Shown here: in pieces, positions 1 through 9,968 of the stretch
Layout of the letters: every line of letters begins with the position of its first letter
How positions within the stretch are numbered: the first letter of the stretch is position 1
Source of the DNA: Sporolactobacillus spathodeae
GTDB lineage: Bacteria > Bacillota > Bacilli > Bacillales > Sporolactobacillaceae
Assembly (NCBI RefSeq): GCF_016908935.1
Contig: NZ_JAFBEV010000009.1
Location: 1-64,000, forward strand
Reading direction: 5' to 3'
Length of the DNA: 64,000 nucleotides
Made by a program: the position numbers and the translations under genes
Notes under the pieces: generated by a model
The model's input: the letters and a program-made list of their open reading frames with translations, nothing else
What the model was told of the DNA's origin: nothing
Database searches by the model: none

Positions 1-92
1 CGCGGCAGACACCCTTGTCCTCAGCTAACAGTTCCTACTGCCAAGCCTGTAGCGGACTTTCACCGCCTAGCTGTCACCCATGCCGGGCGCAC
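1..92 (-). mobile_element. Group II intron, 5' end (runs off the left edge)
   Basis: Read on the minus strand, position 92 begins GTGCGCCCGGCATGGGTGA, the GUGYG 5' boundary of bacterial group II introns. It is followed by GGTGAAAGTCC and AAGGGTGTC, which are typical of domain I of these ribozymes. The remainder, including any reverse transcriptase ORF and domains V-VI, would lie left of the window. The insertion lies just behind the intrinsic terminator of spoIVA, the target preference known for group IIC introns. The intron class itself cannot be decided from 92 bases. Confidence 0.8.
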
Positions 93-95
93 TAA

Positions 96-126
96 GAAAA
101 ACCGCAGGCCCTTTATTGGGCCTGCA
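96..126 (-). terminator. spoIVA intrinsic terminator
   Basis: A perfect 8-bp stem (104-111 with 118-125) with a 6-nt loop is followed on the minus strand by GGTTTTTC. It lies 25 bp behind the spoIVA stop codon. The group II intron begins four bases after the T-run. Confidence 0.9.
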
Positions 127-150
127 GTTTTTTCGATAGCCATTAATCGT

Positions 151-1638
151 TTAAAGAATAATCGCAATGAGGCCACCAGAACCTTCGTTGATAATCCGTT
201 CCAGCGTTTCCTTTAGCTTGTAGCGGGCATTTTCCGGCATCAGGGCCAGTTTTGCGGATATCCCTTCGCGGACAATTGAATTAAGCGATCGTCCGAAAAT
301 ATCCGAGTTCCAGATTGAGAGTGGATCGTCTTCAAAATCCTGCATGAGATAACGAACAAGCTCTTCGCTCTGTTTTTCGGTGCCAATAATCGGTGCGAAT
401 TCAGACTCGACATCGACCTTAATCATATGAATGGACGGGGCGACAGCTTTCAGCCGGACGCCAAACCGTGATCCTTGCTTAATAATTTCCGGCTCATCAA
501 GGCTCATATCGCTTATCGAAGGTGCGGCAATGCCGTAGCCGGTTTGTTTCACCATTTTTAATGCATCCGCAACTTGATCGTATTCCCGCTTCGCGTGAGC
601 AAAATCTTGCATCAGCTGCAGCAGGTGGTCCTTCCCGCGGATTTCAACACCGACCACTTCTTTCAGTACCTGATCATAGAGATTATCCGGAGCAAACAGA
701 TCGATTTCTGCCGTCCCTTTCCCCATCTCGATACCGGAGAGCTGTGCATTTTCAATAAAATCGTACGCGCTGAACGTATTCACGACACGGTCAACGTCAC
801 GAAGTCGTTTAATATCTTTGACGGTGTCTTTGACGGCACCCTCGTAATTTTTGCGCAACCAATGCTCTTCATTCAGAACCATAACCCAGCTCGGCAAATT
901 GACATTAACTTCGAGTACTGGGAATTCGAACAGCGTTTCGCGAAGCACGTTATTGATATCATGCTCTGTAAGGTTTTCCACGCTTTGTGCAAGCACCGGA
1001 ATATCATATTTCTCAGCTAATTCTTTACGTAAGGCTTCCGTATCCGGATGATACGGATGGGCCGAGTTGACAATCATGATAAACGGCTTGCCGACTTCTT
1101 TTAACTCATCAACAATCCGTTCTTCTGCTTCCATGTAATCTTCACGACTAATTTCTCCGATTGACCCGTCTGTTGTGACGACAATACCCAAAGTCGAATG
1201 CTCCTGAATCACTTTCCTCGTGCCGATCTCCGCAGCCTCTTGAAAGGGAATCGGTTCATCGTACCACGGTGTATGGACCATGCGTGGTCCGTTCTCGTCC
1301 TCGAAACCTTTCGCACCTTTTACAGCATAGCCGACGCAATCAACGAGCCGTATATTTACCTCTAGCCCTTCGTCCACATTTACAGTCACGGCATGATTCG
1401 GAACGAATTTTGGTTCAGTCGTCATTATCTGTCGCCCTGCTGCACTCTGCGGCAATTCGTCTTGTGCGCGAACTCGATCTGCCTCATTTTCAATATTCGG
1501 TAAAACAACTAATTCCATAAACTTTTTAATAAAGGTTGATTTCCCTGTACGCACGGCTCCGACAACCCCGAGATAAATATCGCCGCCAGTTCGCTCTGCA
1601 ATGTCTTTGAAGATATCCACTCGCTCTAATTTTTCCAA
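151..1638 (-). CDS. spoIVA: Stage IV sporulation protein A, spore coat ATPase
   Basis: SpoIVA polymerises, using ATP, on the outer forespore membrane and forms the basement layer on which the spore coat is built; it acts in the mother cell. The protein carries a Walker A motif GAVRTGKST at residues 27-35 and is very close to the B. subtilis protein along its whole length, ending in GSGGLIAIIL. The start is set at TTG 1638, eight bases after GGAGGG, giving 495 residues against 492 in B. subtilis. The upstream ATG at 1671 would add an unrelated arginine-rich leader. A sigma-E-like promoter lies upstream. Confidence 0.97.
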   Translation of the reverse strand: MEKLERVDIFKDIAERTGGDIYLGVVGAVRTGKSTFIKKFMELVVLPNIENEADRVRAQDELPQSAAGRQIMTTEPKFVPNHAVTVNVDEGLEVNIRLVDCVGYAVKGAKGFEDENGPRMVHTPWYDEPIPFQEAAEIGTRKVIQEHSTLGIVVTTDGSIGEISREDYMEAEERIVDELKEVGKPFIMIVNSAHPYHPDTEALRKELAEKYDIPVLAQSVENLTEHDINNVLRETLFEFPVLEVNVNLPSWVMVLNEEHWLRKNYEGAVKDTVKDIKRLRDVDRVVNTFSAYDFIENAQLSGIEMGKGTAEIDLFAPDNLYDQVLKEVVGVEIRGKDHLLQLMQDFAHAKREYDQVADALKMVKQTGYGIAAPSISDMSLDEPEIIKQGSRFGVRLKAVAPSIHMIKVDVESEFAPIIGTEKQSEELVRYLMQDFEDDPLSIWNSDIFGRSLNSIVREGISAKLALMPENARYKLKETLERIINEGSGGLIAIIL

Positions 1639-1691
1639 AGTTTGCACCCTCCCGCTCCTCCTTCTATCCATGACGCTCGGTGATATAATTC

Positions 1692-1718
1692 ATAAATATG
1701 ACTTTGTCCATTGATTAT
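1692..1718 (-). promoter_or_regulatory. Candidate sigma-E promoter of spoIVA
   Basis: On the minus strand a -10-like CATATTTAT (1692-1700) lies 15 bases after an ATA-containing -35-like element (1713-1718). spoIVA is a known sigma-E gene in B. subtilis. The match is only partial. Confidence 0.35.
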
Positions 1719-1895
1719 TCCAAATAATTAATCGCACCGAGGGATAAATTCATGGAAACTTGGACCGGCTGCCGCCAGCCTTCTGTCCGTATAAAGGTAT
1801 TGTCCGGAATGGGATTTATGACAGTGAACTGAATTTTTTTCATAACGAGAACGCATCGCTGATCACAACGAATTGATCATTCCTCATGTGTCTCT

Positions 1896-2520
1896 GAGAA
1901 AAACTTGGCTTAGCCAAGTCCTTTTTTGCAAAATTGCGCTCTAGCTGCTCGCTTGCCGCGGGCGATCCATGAGCCTCCTCAGACAGGCTAGAATCTGCGG
2001 GGTCTCATTTGGCTCGCTTTTCCCGCAGGCGTCTCGCGCCTTCGCTCATTTTTTGTGCAAAATCTTATACATTCTTATCTTTTGAGAAAAACTTGACTTA
2101 GCCAAGTCCTTTTTTGCAAAATTACGCTCTAGCTGCTCGCTTGCCGCGGGCGATCCATGAGCCTCCACAGACAGGCTAGAATCTGCGGGGTCTCATTTGG
2201 CTCGCTTTTCCCGCAGGCGTCTCGCACCTTCGCTCCATTTTTTGTGCAAAATCTTATACATTCTTATCTTTTGAGAAAAACTTGACTTAGCCAAGTCCTT
2301 TTTTGCGAAATTACGCTCTAGCTGCTCGCTTGCCGCGGGCGATCCATGAGCCTCCTCAGACAGGCTAGAATCTGCGGGGTCTCACTTGGCTCGCTTTTCC
2401 CGCAGGCGTCTCGCGCCTTCGCTCATTTTTTGTGCAAAATCTTATACATTCTTATCTTTTGAGAAAAACTTGACTTAGCCAAGTCCTTTTTTGCGAAATT
2501 ACGCTCTAGCTGCTCGCTTC
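1896..2520 (+). repeat. Tandem array, 3.3 copies of the 188-bp intergenic repeat
   Basis: Units run 1896-2083, 2084-2272, 2273-2460 and a truncated 2461-2520. Each opens with a hairpin of the form ACTTGGCTTAGCCAAGT followed by CCTTTTTT. A GC-rich core with nested complementary blocks follows (GCGGGCG with CCCGC, TGAGCCTCC with GGGGTCTCA, CAGA with TCTG), and the unit ends in an AT-rich tail. Units differ at a few positions, so the duplication is recent. The array separates spoIVA from spoVIF. The same family recurs throughout the window. Confidence 0.9.
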
Positions 2521-2537
2521 TTATCCATTCAAGCGTA

Positions 2538-2573
2538 CAAAAAAAGCAGAGAGGAAACAAACTGTTTTCTCTC
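2538..2573 (-). terminator. Terminator behind the der-plsY-gpsA-spoVIF cluster
   Basis: A 10-bp nearly perfect stem (2549-2558 with 2564-2573) is followed on the minus strand by TGCTTTTTTT. It sits about 100 bp downstream of spoVIF. Confidence 0.65.
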
Positions 2574-2678
2574 CACCTGACTAAATCCTTCCACGCCTGC
2601 CAGCACTTGCGAAATAGTGACGCACGCTATACCGTATGCTATTCCCACAGGTTTTGCCGCTGACGTCAGCCCAAGTCG

Positions 2679-2942
2679 TTACTTATTCTGACCAAACATT
2701 TTTGCCAGAGAGGAAAAATTGGCTGGCAGATTACCTGATGTAATTGCCTTTACTAATGCTTCTTCCTTCTCTTTCGGCACATCGACCCCTGCTGCCAAAC
2801 CGATGCGCCCAATCAATTGCCGGACAACCACGGGATTGTTGAAATCGGCTCCAGATACCGAATCCGCAATCTTGTAAATTTCATCCTTGTTCATACGTGT
2901 CTTCTTCTCGATGTTATCAAAAAAAGGATTTTTCGAATCCAA
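2679..2942 (-). CDS. spoVIF: Stage VI sporulation protein F family protein
   Basis: This 87-residue protein has the layout of SpoVIF (B. subtilis YjcC): an N-terminal FFDNIEKKT segment followed by a short helical region. The family is needed for coat assembly and spore resistance in B. subtilis. The start is TTG 2942, seven bases after AGGAGG; no ATG is available there. It follows gpsA on the same strand with a 69-bp gap and is likely transcribed with it. Family assignment is good; the exact role here is inferred. Confidence 0.8.
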   Translation of the reverse strand: MDSKNPFFDNIEKKTRMNKDEIYKIADSVSGADFNNPVVVRQLIGRIGLAAGVDVPKEKEEALVKAITSGNLPANFSSLAKMFGQNK

Positions 2943-3011
2943 TGAACGTCCTCCTTTTCCCCTGCATTCCTTACATCGTATGCGGGGGAAAAAAGAGCGT
3001 TACCCAGTCGA

Positions 3012-4058
3012 TCAAAGTTCTTTCGATATTTTCTCCACGAGCGATTCAGAGAACGCAGCAATTTCGTCCTTTTTATCGCGTCCCATCAATTCATCGACTG
3101 CTTCTTTTGGCTGTTTGCCTTCAAAAAGAACTTGGTAAATGGCTGAGGTAATCGGCATATCGACGTCTTCTTTTTTTGCCAACGCATAGGCAGCTTCAGC
3201 CGTGCGAACACCTTCAACAACCATCCCCATATGAGCAAGCACATCGTCAAGATTTTTTCCTTTGCCAAGCATATTGCCGGCCCGCCAATTACGGCTGTGC
3301 ACGCTTGTACAAGTGACGATCAGATCGCCCATCCCCGTTAAGCCGATAAACGTCAGTGGAAAAGCACCGAGCTTCGTCCCAAGACGTGAAATTTCTGACA
3401 GACCTCGCGTGATTAAGGCAGCCTTGGCATTATCACCATAACCGAGGCCATCTGAAACACCTGCACCAAGTGCAATAATATTTTTGAGCGCGCCGCCGAT
3501 TTCCACACCAATAATATCCTCATTGGTATAGACGCGAAAATAATGGTTGAAGAAGATATCCTGAGCTTTCCTCGCTGCTTCCAAATCTTTCGAGGCAACA
3601 GCAACCGTCGTTGGATGGCGCTGAGATACTTCTTCAGCATGGCTCGGTCCTGACAGGACAACGACCGCTTGCCGAAGCTGTTCAGGGATCTCCTCTTCAA
3701 TAACTTCTGACATCCGTTTAAAGGTACCCGGCTCAATCCCCTTCACCCCATGAATAAACAGTACGGGATGTTTGAGAATCGACCGGACCTTCTTCAATAC
3801 ATCACGCATCGCTTTTGCCGGTACGACAAGCAATACTGCTGCAGCGTCTTCGAGAGCTTCTTCCAGGCTAGATGTACCATGAATGGCCAGCGGCAGAACA
3901 ACGCCTGGAAGATATTTGTTATTTATGTGTTTTTTGCTTATCTCTTCAGCCTGTTCCTTTCGGTGACTCCATAGACTGACTGTATATTGATTGTCGGCGA
4001 GTACCATCGACAACGCCGTTCCCCAACTTCCGGCACCCAGTACCGCTATCTTTTTCAT
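3012..4058 (-). CDS. gpsA: Glycerol-3-phosphate dehydrogenase [NAD(P)+]
   Basis: The enzyme reduces dihydroxyacetone phosphate to sn-glycerol-3-phosphate, the backbone for phospholipids. The N-terminal dinucleotide-binding motif GAGSWGTA is at residues 8-15, and the catalytic-domain segment [12 protein letters not shown] is present. The length of 348 residues is normal (345 in B. subtilis). It lies next to plsY, which consumes its product, so the two steps are physically linked here. Confidence 0.97.
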   Translation of the reverse strand: MKKIAVLGAGSWGTALSMVLADNQYTVSLWSHRKEQAEEISKKHINNKYLPGVVLPLAIHGTSSLEEALEDAAAVLLVVPAKAMRDVLKKVRSILKHPVLFIHGVKGIEPGTFKRMSEVIEEEIPEQLRQAVVVLSGPSHAEEVSQRHPTTVAVASKDLEAARKAQDIFFNHYFRVYTNEDIIGVEIGGALKNIIALGAGVSDGLGYGDNAKAALITRGLSEISRLGTKLGAFPLTFIGLTGMGDLIVTCTSVHSRNWRAGNMLGKGKNLDDVLAHMGMVVEGVRTAEAAYALAKKEDVDMPITSAIYQVLFEGKQPKEAVDELMGRDKKDEIAAFSESLVEKISKEL

Positions 4059-4096
4059 CTAAGAACGCCTCCTTGAGCCATTTGCCAACTTCTCGT

Positions 4097-4702
4097 TCAC
4101 GCTTGTGCTTTTTTATGACCGATTTTGTTCTCATTGCCATGAATCAACCGAATAATATTGGCTCGGTGCTGGAAATAGGCAAGTACGGTAATCAGGAACA
4201 TGATCAGAAGTACTGCGTTGCTGAATGTTCCAAAAAATACGCCTAATACCGGTGTGAGCAAGAGAAAAATAAGCGATCCGAGCGAGACGTATCGGGTCAA
4301 TGCAATCACAGCAAGAGTCACCAAACCTGCGATCAGCGCCTCAATTGGCATAATCATGAAGAACACACCAATTGTTGTCGCAACGCCTTTACCACCCTTG
4401 AATCCGTAATACACGGGGAAATCATGACCGAGAATCGCGGCGAAACCTGAGAAAACAACCGCCCAATCAGGCACTGCAAGGAGAAAACGTGCAATCAGAA
4501 TACAAACGATGCCTTTCAGTATATCAAGAAAAAGCACACCGATTGCCGGACCAGTCCCAAGAATTCGCTGCGTATTGGTTGCCCCTGCATTGCCACTTCC
4601 TGTCTTGCGTATATCGATTTTTTTTATTTTTTTTGTTATGAGATAACTAAAGCTCACCGCCCCAATAAGATAAGAAAGAATGATGGATAAGATAATAAGC
4701 AT
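4097..4702 (-). CDS. plsY: Acyl-phosphate:glycerol-3-phosphate acyltransferase
   Basis: This integral membrane enzyme moves an acyl chain from acyl-phosphate to glycerol-3-phosphate, the first step of phosphatidic acid synthesis. The signature GSGNAGATN is near residue 36 and GGKGVATT near residue 103, with several hydrophobic segments; 201 residues is typical. It lies between der and gpsA with short gaps. In B. subtilis plsY is elsewhere, so this order is a lineage difference that pairs it with its substrate supplier. Confidence 0.95.
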   Translation of the reverse strand: MLIILSIILSYLIGAVSFSYLITKKIKKIDIRKTGSGNAGATNTQRILGTGPAIGVLFLDILKGIVCILIARFLLAVPDWAVVFSGFAAILGHDFPVYYGFKGGKGVATTIGVFFMIMPIEALIAGLVTLAVIALTRYVSLGSLIFLLLTPVLGVFFGTFSNAVLLIMFLITVLAYFQHRANIIRLIHGNENKIGHKKAQA

Positions 4703-4716
4703 GGGAACAGCCCCTT

Positions 4717-6039
4717 TTATTGATCGTTATTATTTTTCTTTCTAGTGATTAACTTAATCGGTGTGCCGATAAAGCCAAATGTCTCACGGATTCGATTTTC
4801 CAGATAACGAACATATGAAAAATGCATCAGTTCTGGATCGTTGACAAACAAGACAAAAGCCGGTGGTTTGACGGCAACTTGAGTGACGTAGAATATTTTG
4901 AGCCGCTTGCCTTTATCCGATGGCGGCGGCGTCATCGCCACGGCATCCATGATGCAGTCATTGAGCAAGCTTGTCTGAATCCGCAATGAGTGGTTTTCAG
5001 CGACCTGCTGAATAACCGGTAACAGCTGATTCGTACGCGAACCGGTTAACGCCGATAAATAGACAATCGGTGCGTAGCTAATAAACTGGAAATTTTCGCG
5101 AATTTTCTTCGTAAACTGATCCATCGTTCGTGTTTCTTTTTGGACCGCATCCCACTTATTGACAACAATCACAATTGCGCGACCTGCTTCAAGAGCGTAA
5201 CCGGCAATTTTTTTATCTTGTTCGAGAATGCCTTCTGCGCCGTTAATCAGAAACAGAATGACATCTGCCTCCTCAATCGAACGCTGTGCGCGCAGCACAC
5301 TGTATTTCTCCGTTTTTTCATAGACCTTACCACGTCGGCGAATACCTGCTGTATCGACAATGATATAATCCTGACCATCTCTAGAAAACGGCGTGTCAAT
5401 AGCATCGCGGGTTGTTCCAGCAATGTCGCTGACGATCACCCGTTCACGACCAAGAATTTGGTTAACCAGAGATGATTTGCCAACATTCGGTCGACCAATT
5501 AAAGCAAAGCGGATCGCGCCATCATCAGTTTCATCATCATCCTGAGGCGGAAAATTGGCGACAACCTTGTCCAACAAATCACCGAGACCCGTACCATGGG
5601 CACCGGAGACGCCTTGTGGATCGCCAAGGCCGAGCGAATAAAATTCATAGATCTCATTTCGTCTTGTATAATTATCAATTTTGTTGACACCGAGGACGAC
5701 TGGCTTTTTTGAGCGTCTAAGTAAGTCTGCCACTTGCTCATCCGCGTCGGTCAGACCCGTTTTCCCATCGACCAGAAAAAGAATCACATCAGATTCGTCC
5801 ATTGCTATTTCAGCTTGAGCTCTCATTTCAGTAAGGAGCGGTTCATCGCTAATTTCAATGCCCCCGGTATCAATGACATGGAATTCATAGTTCAACCATG
5901 TCCCATTTCCATACAACCGATCGCGTGTCACACCAGGCATATCTTCGACAATTGCCGCGCGACTGCCAACAATTCGATTGAAAATTGTCGATTTCCCGAC
6001 GTTCGGTCGTCCGACAATGGCTACTGTTGGTTTTGACAT
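4717..6039 (-). CDS. der: Ribosome-assembly GTPase Der (EngA)
   Basis: Der is a double-GTPase needed for maturation of the 50S subunit. Two G domains are visible, each with a P-loop GRPNVGKS(S/T), starting near residues 9 and 181, with DTGG and DTAG G3 motifs and NKID and NKWD G4 motifs. A C-terminal KH-like domain follows. The length is 440 residues against 436 in B. subtilis. Confidence 0.97.
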   Translation of the reverse strand: MSKPTVAIVGRPNVGKSTIFNRIVGSRAAIVEDMPGVTRDRLYGNGTWLNYEFHVIDTGGIEISDEPLLTEMRAQAEIAMDESDVILFLVDGKTGLTDADEQVADLLRRSKKPVVLGVNKIDNYTRRNEIYEFYSLGLGDPQGVSGAHGTGLGDLLDKVVANFPPQDDDETDDGAIRFALIGRPNVGKSSLVNQILGRERVIVSDIAGTTRDAIDTPFSRDGQDYIIVDTAGIRRRGKVYEKTEKYSVLRAQRSIEEADVILFLINGAEGILEQDKKIAGYALEAGRAIVIVVNKWDAVQKETRTMDQFTKKIRENFQFISYAPIVYLSALTGSRTNQLLPVIQQVAENHSLRIQTSLLNDCIMDAVAMTPPPSDKGKRLKIFYVTQVAVKPPAFVLFVNDPELMHFSYVRYLENRIRETFGFIGTPIKLITRKKNNNDQ

Positions 6040-6295
6040 ACTGTTCCTCCTACGAGTCCGGTTCCGCAGGTCAAATCACACGGGATCCTTACCCGCGTAC
6101 CGCACCTTCCATTTCCTGTACTGTCGCCTGGTACTCCGATCACACCAAGCAGTGTGCAAAAAAATAAATCCCATCACTGTTTTCTGCTTCCTAATCGTAA
6201 CAAAAATTACCTGTTGACTCAATGTCAAAAGAAAATGACATCATTAGTATTTTCTAAATGTATCAGAAAAACTGGTTACATCCTGTACTTATTTG

Positions 6296-6420
6296 TGTCA
6301 CATGAGCTCCGGTCGCTGGCTTGCCACGGGCGCACCGCGAGTCTCCTCAAACAAGCTAGCGTCTGTGGCGTCTCGCTGGCAAGCTATTCCGTAGCCGTCT
6401 CGCCTTTTACCCTTTTTTTA
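6296..6420 (+). repeat. Degenerate copy of the dispersed intergenic repeat
   Basis: Core blocks of the family are recognisable (CGCTGGCTTGCCACGGGCG, GAGTCTCCTCA, GGCGTCTCGC), but the leading hairpin is missing. It lies in the 530-bp gap between der and ypfD, which otherwise holds no gene that I can support. Confidence 0.6.
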
Positions 6421-6446
6421 TGCAAATTTTTCATTCGAAACATACA

Positions 6447-6497
6447 AAAAAAACGGAAAAACAGGAGACAGGAAAGTTTCCTTTTTTCCGTTTTTTA
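6447..6497 (-). terminator. Bidirectional terminator behind ypfD
   Basis: A long hairpin pairs AAACGGAAAA (from 6451) with TTTTTTCCGTTTTTT (from 6482), with an inner GGAAAGTTTCC dyad. T-runs flank both sides. It lies 72 bp downstream of the ypfD stop. Confidence 0.75.
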
Positions 6498-6568
6498 TCT
6501 GTACTTGTCAACCTTAGAACCGTTCGCTTACAAAAAAATAAGCAATGGGAAAACACCTTTATGACGGA

Positions 6569-7714
6569 TTATTTATATTTCTTTAACTGCTCGCCAATCA
6601 TATCGCCCAATGAAAAGCCTGAGGAATTGTCCTCATCGTCAGGTGCCGCCACAGGTTGTTCAAAGCTTGGTCGCTTAGCCGGAATGCTTTCTTCCAAAGC
6701 CTTCATGCTGAGTGAAACCCGCTGATCGTCGAAGTTGACATCCAACACTTTCACCTTAATCTGCTGACCTTCAGAAAGCACTTCTTCAGGAGTGGCTACA
6801 TGTTGATGTGAAATTTCTGACACGTGTACGAGGCCTTCCACACCCGGCAACAATTCGACAAAGGCACCAAACGGAACAAGACGTTTAACCGTACCTTCAA
6901 GAACGTCATCCGGATGAATTTTTTCTTTTGCACTTTCCCATGGTCCTGGTTGCGTTGCCTTGATCGACAAAGAAACACGTTCATTTTCCGGATCGACGGT
7001 CAATACTTTAACCTTGACTTTATCGCCTTCTTTAACGACTTCCGAAGGTGTCTCTACATGATAATGAGCGAGCTGTGATATGTGCACAAGGCCATCCACT
7101 CCGCCGATATCAACAAAAGCACCGAAATCCGTTAAGCGTTGAACCGTACCTTCGAGAACATCACCTTCGTGGATCTTCTGCAACGTTTCATCCTTCTTCA
7201 GATCTGCTTCCTCGTCCAAAACGGCACGATGAGAAAGAATAACTTTTCTTTTCTCGCGATCCAGTTCGACAATTTTGACGTCAAGCGGCTTGCCTTTATA
7301 ATCGCTGAAATCTTCAACAAAATGTCTTTCAACGAGCGATGCTGGAATAAATCCGCGGACGCCGAGATCGACAACGAGACCACCTTTAACAACATCTGCA
7401 ATTTCAACTGAGAAAGTAGTCTTGTTATTAAATTTGTCTTCGAGGTCTCCCCACGCCTGATCGGCGTCTACTTCACGTTTTGACAAAACCAGTTCATCAT
7501 CTTCAAGCTTTGTTACTTTCACCTTGACTTCATCGCCTTCTTTGAGCAAATCATTTACTTTTTCTACATGAAGGCTTGAAAGTTCGCTGATAGGCAAGAT
7601 ACCGTCAACTTTATATCCAACATCAACTAATGCATGTTTTTCTTCTACTTTTGTTACCTTGCCGCTTCGTACATCACCGACCTGCAATGCTCCGTTATTC
7701 AAATCTTCAACCAT
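6569..7714 (-). CDS. ypfD: S1-domain RNA-binding protein (30S ribosomal protein S1 homologue)
   Basis: This 381-residue protein consists of four consecutive S1 domains, with typical GxVxxxxxFGAFVD/E motifs repeated near residues 195 and 280. The first two domains are more divergent, as in Firmicute S1-like proteins. It binds RNA and is associated with translation in the family. It is preceded by AAAGGAGG. The order ypfD-(plsC)-cmk is conserved with B. subtilis. Whether it is a true ribosomal S1 cannot be judged here. Confidence 0.93.
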   Translation of the reverse strand: MVEDLNNGALQVGDVRSGKVTKVEEKHALVDVGYKVDGILPISELSSLHVEKVNDLLKEGDEVKVKVTKLEDDELVLSKREVDADQAWGDLEDKFNNKTTFSVEIADVVKGGLVVDLGVRGFIPASLVERHFVEDFSDYKGKPLDVKIVELDREKRKVILSHRAVLDEEADLKKDETLQKIHEGDVLEGTVQRLTDFGAFVDIGGVDGLVHISQLAHYHVETPSEVVKEGDKVKVKVLTVDPENERVSLSIKATQPGPWESAKEKIHPDDVLEGTVKRLVPFGAFVELLPGVEGLVHVSEISHQHVATPEEVLSEGQQIKVKVLDVNFDDQRVSLSMKALEESIPAKRPSFEQPVAAPDDEDNSSGFSLGDMIGEQLKKYK

Positions 7715-7821
7715 TCTCAGGGACCTCCTTTAGTAAACCAACACGAAATTACCCATATGTTTAACTTCTTACAATTGAGGACATTTGTCAAGCAGATGAA
7801 CTTCTATAAAAAGCATTCGTA

Positions 7822-8400
7822 TCAATTCGCTTCAATCAGCCGCCGAATTTGATCCATGATGACTGAGGAAGCTTCTGACGATTTGACCCGTCCTTCTTTC
7901 AATGCCGCCGTATTTATCGGTTTACCGAAAACCACGGTAAGCTTTGCTCTGAATTTATAATTCCCAATTATCGCACACGGTATTACTGTAGCATTTGAAT
8001 TTAAAGCAAAAAAGCCGGCACCTGAAAGTCCCTTTTTCAGGTCACCTGTATGATTCCGCGTTCCTTCAGGAAAAATAAGCAAAGCATGTCCCTGACGCAG
8101 CAAATTGAGTGCTAATCGGATGGCCCCACGATCACCTGTCCCGCGCTTAATAGGGAAAGCATTCACTTGACGCAGTATCGATCCAAGCACAGGTACCTGA
8201 AACAGTTCTTCCTTAGCGACAAAACTGAGCTGCCTTTTCAATGAGATACCGATGAGCGGCGGATCAAAATTGGAGCGATGGTTGCAGCAGATTAAGACAG
8301 GGCCTTCATCGGGCAGATTTTCCTGACCCTTGACTTCAATACGGAAATAGAATCGGTAAAAGATCCCAGCCAGCGGCTTACCAATAAAGTAAAGGCTCAT
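7822..8400 (-). CDS. plsC: 1-acyl-sn-glycerol-3-phosphate acyltransferase family protein
   Basis: The 192-residue protein has the lysophospholipid acyltransferase signatures: NHRSNFD (an HX4D catalytic motif) near residue 40 and FPEGTRN near residue 114. It would convert lysophosphatidic acid to phosphatidic acid. Its ATG overlaps the cmk stop by four bases, so the two are translationally coupled. The substrate is inferred from the family. Confidence 0.9.
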   Translation of the reverse strand: MSLYFIGKPLAGIFYRFYFRIEVKGQENLPDEGPVLICCNHRSNFDPPLIGISLKRQLSFVAKEELFQVPVLGSILRQVNAFPIKRGTGDRGAIRLALNLLRQGHALLIFPEGTRNHTGDLKKGLSGAGFFALNSNATVIPCAIIGNYKFRAKLTVVFGKPINTAALKEGRVKSSEASSVIMDQIRRLIEAN

Positions 8401-9074
8401 GCCAAACGCCTCGCATTCACAATACGCAGAATTGCAGCAACAACTTCTTCGATATTCAGCGATGTTGTATCCAGTTCGATTGCATCGTCCGCTTTCACAA
8501 GCGGCGAAATTTCTCGCTCCATATCTTTCTTGTCACGGCGTGCAATCGCATCTTGCAACGCCTCAATAGATGGATGACGTCCTTTGAGCTCTTCCTCCTT
8601 AAAACGTCGAATCGCTCTTTCCTCAACAGAAGCTTTCATAAAAATCTTGACATCTGCGTTGGGCAACACATGCGTGCCGATGTCACGGCCATCCATCACT
8701 ACTGAACAGCTTTCAGCAAGTCTACGCTGCCGGCGAACCATCTCTTCACGCACTTCCTTATAGGAAGAAACGAGCGAAACCTGCTCAGTTACCTCAGGTA
8801 AACGAATCTCTTCGGTCACATCCTGTCCATCGACAGAGACGTGTTGCCCGTCTTCCATCTGCCGTAGAACAATTTCCGTACTATCCAGCAGATCCTTCAG
8901 TGCTTTGCCACTTTTCAGGTCAGCTGCTGCATGCAATGCTTTATATGTAAGCGAACGATACATAGCACCCGTATCAATATAAATAAACCCCAGTTCCCGA
9001 GCCGCAATTTTCGCAACTGTACTTTTCCCCGCAGCAGCTGGTCCATCAATCGCAATCTGAAATTGTTTTCCCAT
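8397..9074 (-). CDS. cmk: Cytidylate kinase
   Basis: This enzyme phosphorylates CMP and dCMP with ATP. The P-loop GPAAAGKST, the substrate motif DTGAMYR and DGRDIGT are all present. I set the start at ATG 9074, giving 225 residues against 224 in B. subtilis. A longer frame from 9119 would add 15 residues with no visible ribosome-binding site. Confidence 0.95.
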   Translation of the reverse strand: MGKQFQIAIDGPAAAGKSTVAKIAARELGFIYIDTGAMYRSLTYKALHAAADLKSGKALKDLLDSTEIVLRQMEDGQHVSVDGQDVTEEIRLPEVTEQVSLVSSYKEVREEMVRRQRRLAESCSVVMDGRDIGTHVLPNADVKIFMKASVEERAIRRFKEEELKGRHPSIEALQDAIARRDKKDMEREISPLVKADDAIELDTTSLNIEEVVAAILRIVNARRLA

Positions 9075-9145
9075 AACCTCGTACCCCACATTCTTCTCTC
9101 TCGAATTCACAATCGCCATTGTTTTCTATTGACAACAACGTTGTT

Positions 9146-9838
9146 CTACCTCTGTCGATCTCTCGGACGGACGTTCCCGAACATTTTTCTTCGTTCCTCT
9201 AATTGTTTTTCAAAACAGAAACGTATAACCGGCTGCCTGTCCCGCTCACTATCAAACAGAAAACGAAGCGACGCCTTCAAATGGTTCGTTTTATGATCCG
9301 TAAAGATACGTGTAATCATTCCCTTGATTTTTAGATAACGTGTCTCTGATTCTGTTGAAACTAAACTTAACCATAAATCAACGGGTTCGTCTGCCGCCAG
9401 ATCATGTGAAGCAGACAATAAAATCAAGGCACCGCCACCGCCAATATCACTCGTAACTGTATTAAACGGCGCAAATTTTCCTACTGAAGAGTGAATTGCA
9501 ATATTCTGATTGGTGACAACGCGCACAAAATTGCGCCGTTGTACTTTCCTCACCGCTTCTTCTCCACCATAAGAGATGAGAAGTAGCGGAATCTTTCCTT
9601 GCTGCACTCTACGTTCAAAAACAGCGTGAAAACTATAGACGTGACGCCCATCGACATAGCTCGCTTCAAATGGTGTCTGATTCATGAGTACGACAGTTTT
9701 ATCTGTCTTCTCATCAATCGGATAGTCAACGATTAGCTCATTTTCATAGACCTCAGCCAATCGGCAGCGATAAAGATGCTCGATTCCATCCGCATCGATT
9801 GATTTTAACCTGAGTGTTTCACCCGCATTGAAAATCAT
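9146..9838 (-). CDS. motI: c-di-GMP-responsive PilZ flagellar brake protein, MotI/YpfA type
   Basis: The N-terminal part matches the YcgR-like domain, and the C-terminal part is a PilZ domain with the c-di-GMP-binding RxxxR motif (RNFVR) near residues 126-130. In B. subtilis the homologue DgrA/MotI binds MotA when loaded with c-di-GMP and stops flagellar rotation. The second PilZ motif reads DIGGGG where DxSxxG is usual, so the conserved serine is glycine here; binding may be altered. Its position beside cmk matches B. subtilis. Confidence 0.85.
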   Translation of the reverse strand: MIFNAGETLRLKSIDADGIEHLYRCRLAEVYENELIVDYPIDEKTDKTVVLMNQTPFEASYVDGRHVYSFHAVFERRVQQGKIPLLLISYGGEEAVRKVQRRNFVRVVTNQNIAIHSSVGKFAPFNTVTSDIGGGGALILLSASHDLAADEPVDLWLSLVSTESETRYLKIKGMITRIFTDHKTNHLKASLRFLFDSERDRQPVIRFCFEKQLEERRKMFGNVRPRDRQR

Positions 9839-9968
9839 AAAGACAACCCCCGCGACCGATAGAATCTAATTTAACGGACATACCTAGTAACTTAGGAAAG
9901 CGAACCGTTCAAAAACCCGTCACAGATATTATACATTAAATTGATTGATGAAAAAAACAGACATTTTG

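Noticed and set aside
1896-2520. CRISPR array
   Set aside because: The repeats are directly adjacent 188-bp units with no short repeat/spacer alternation, and single copies occur elsewhere.
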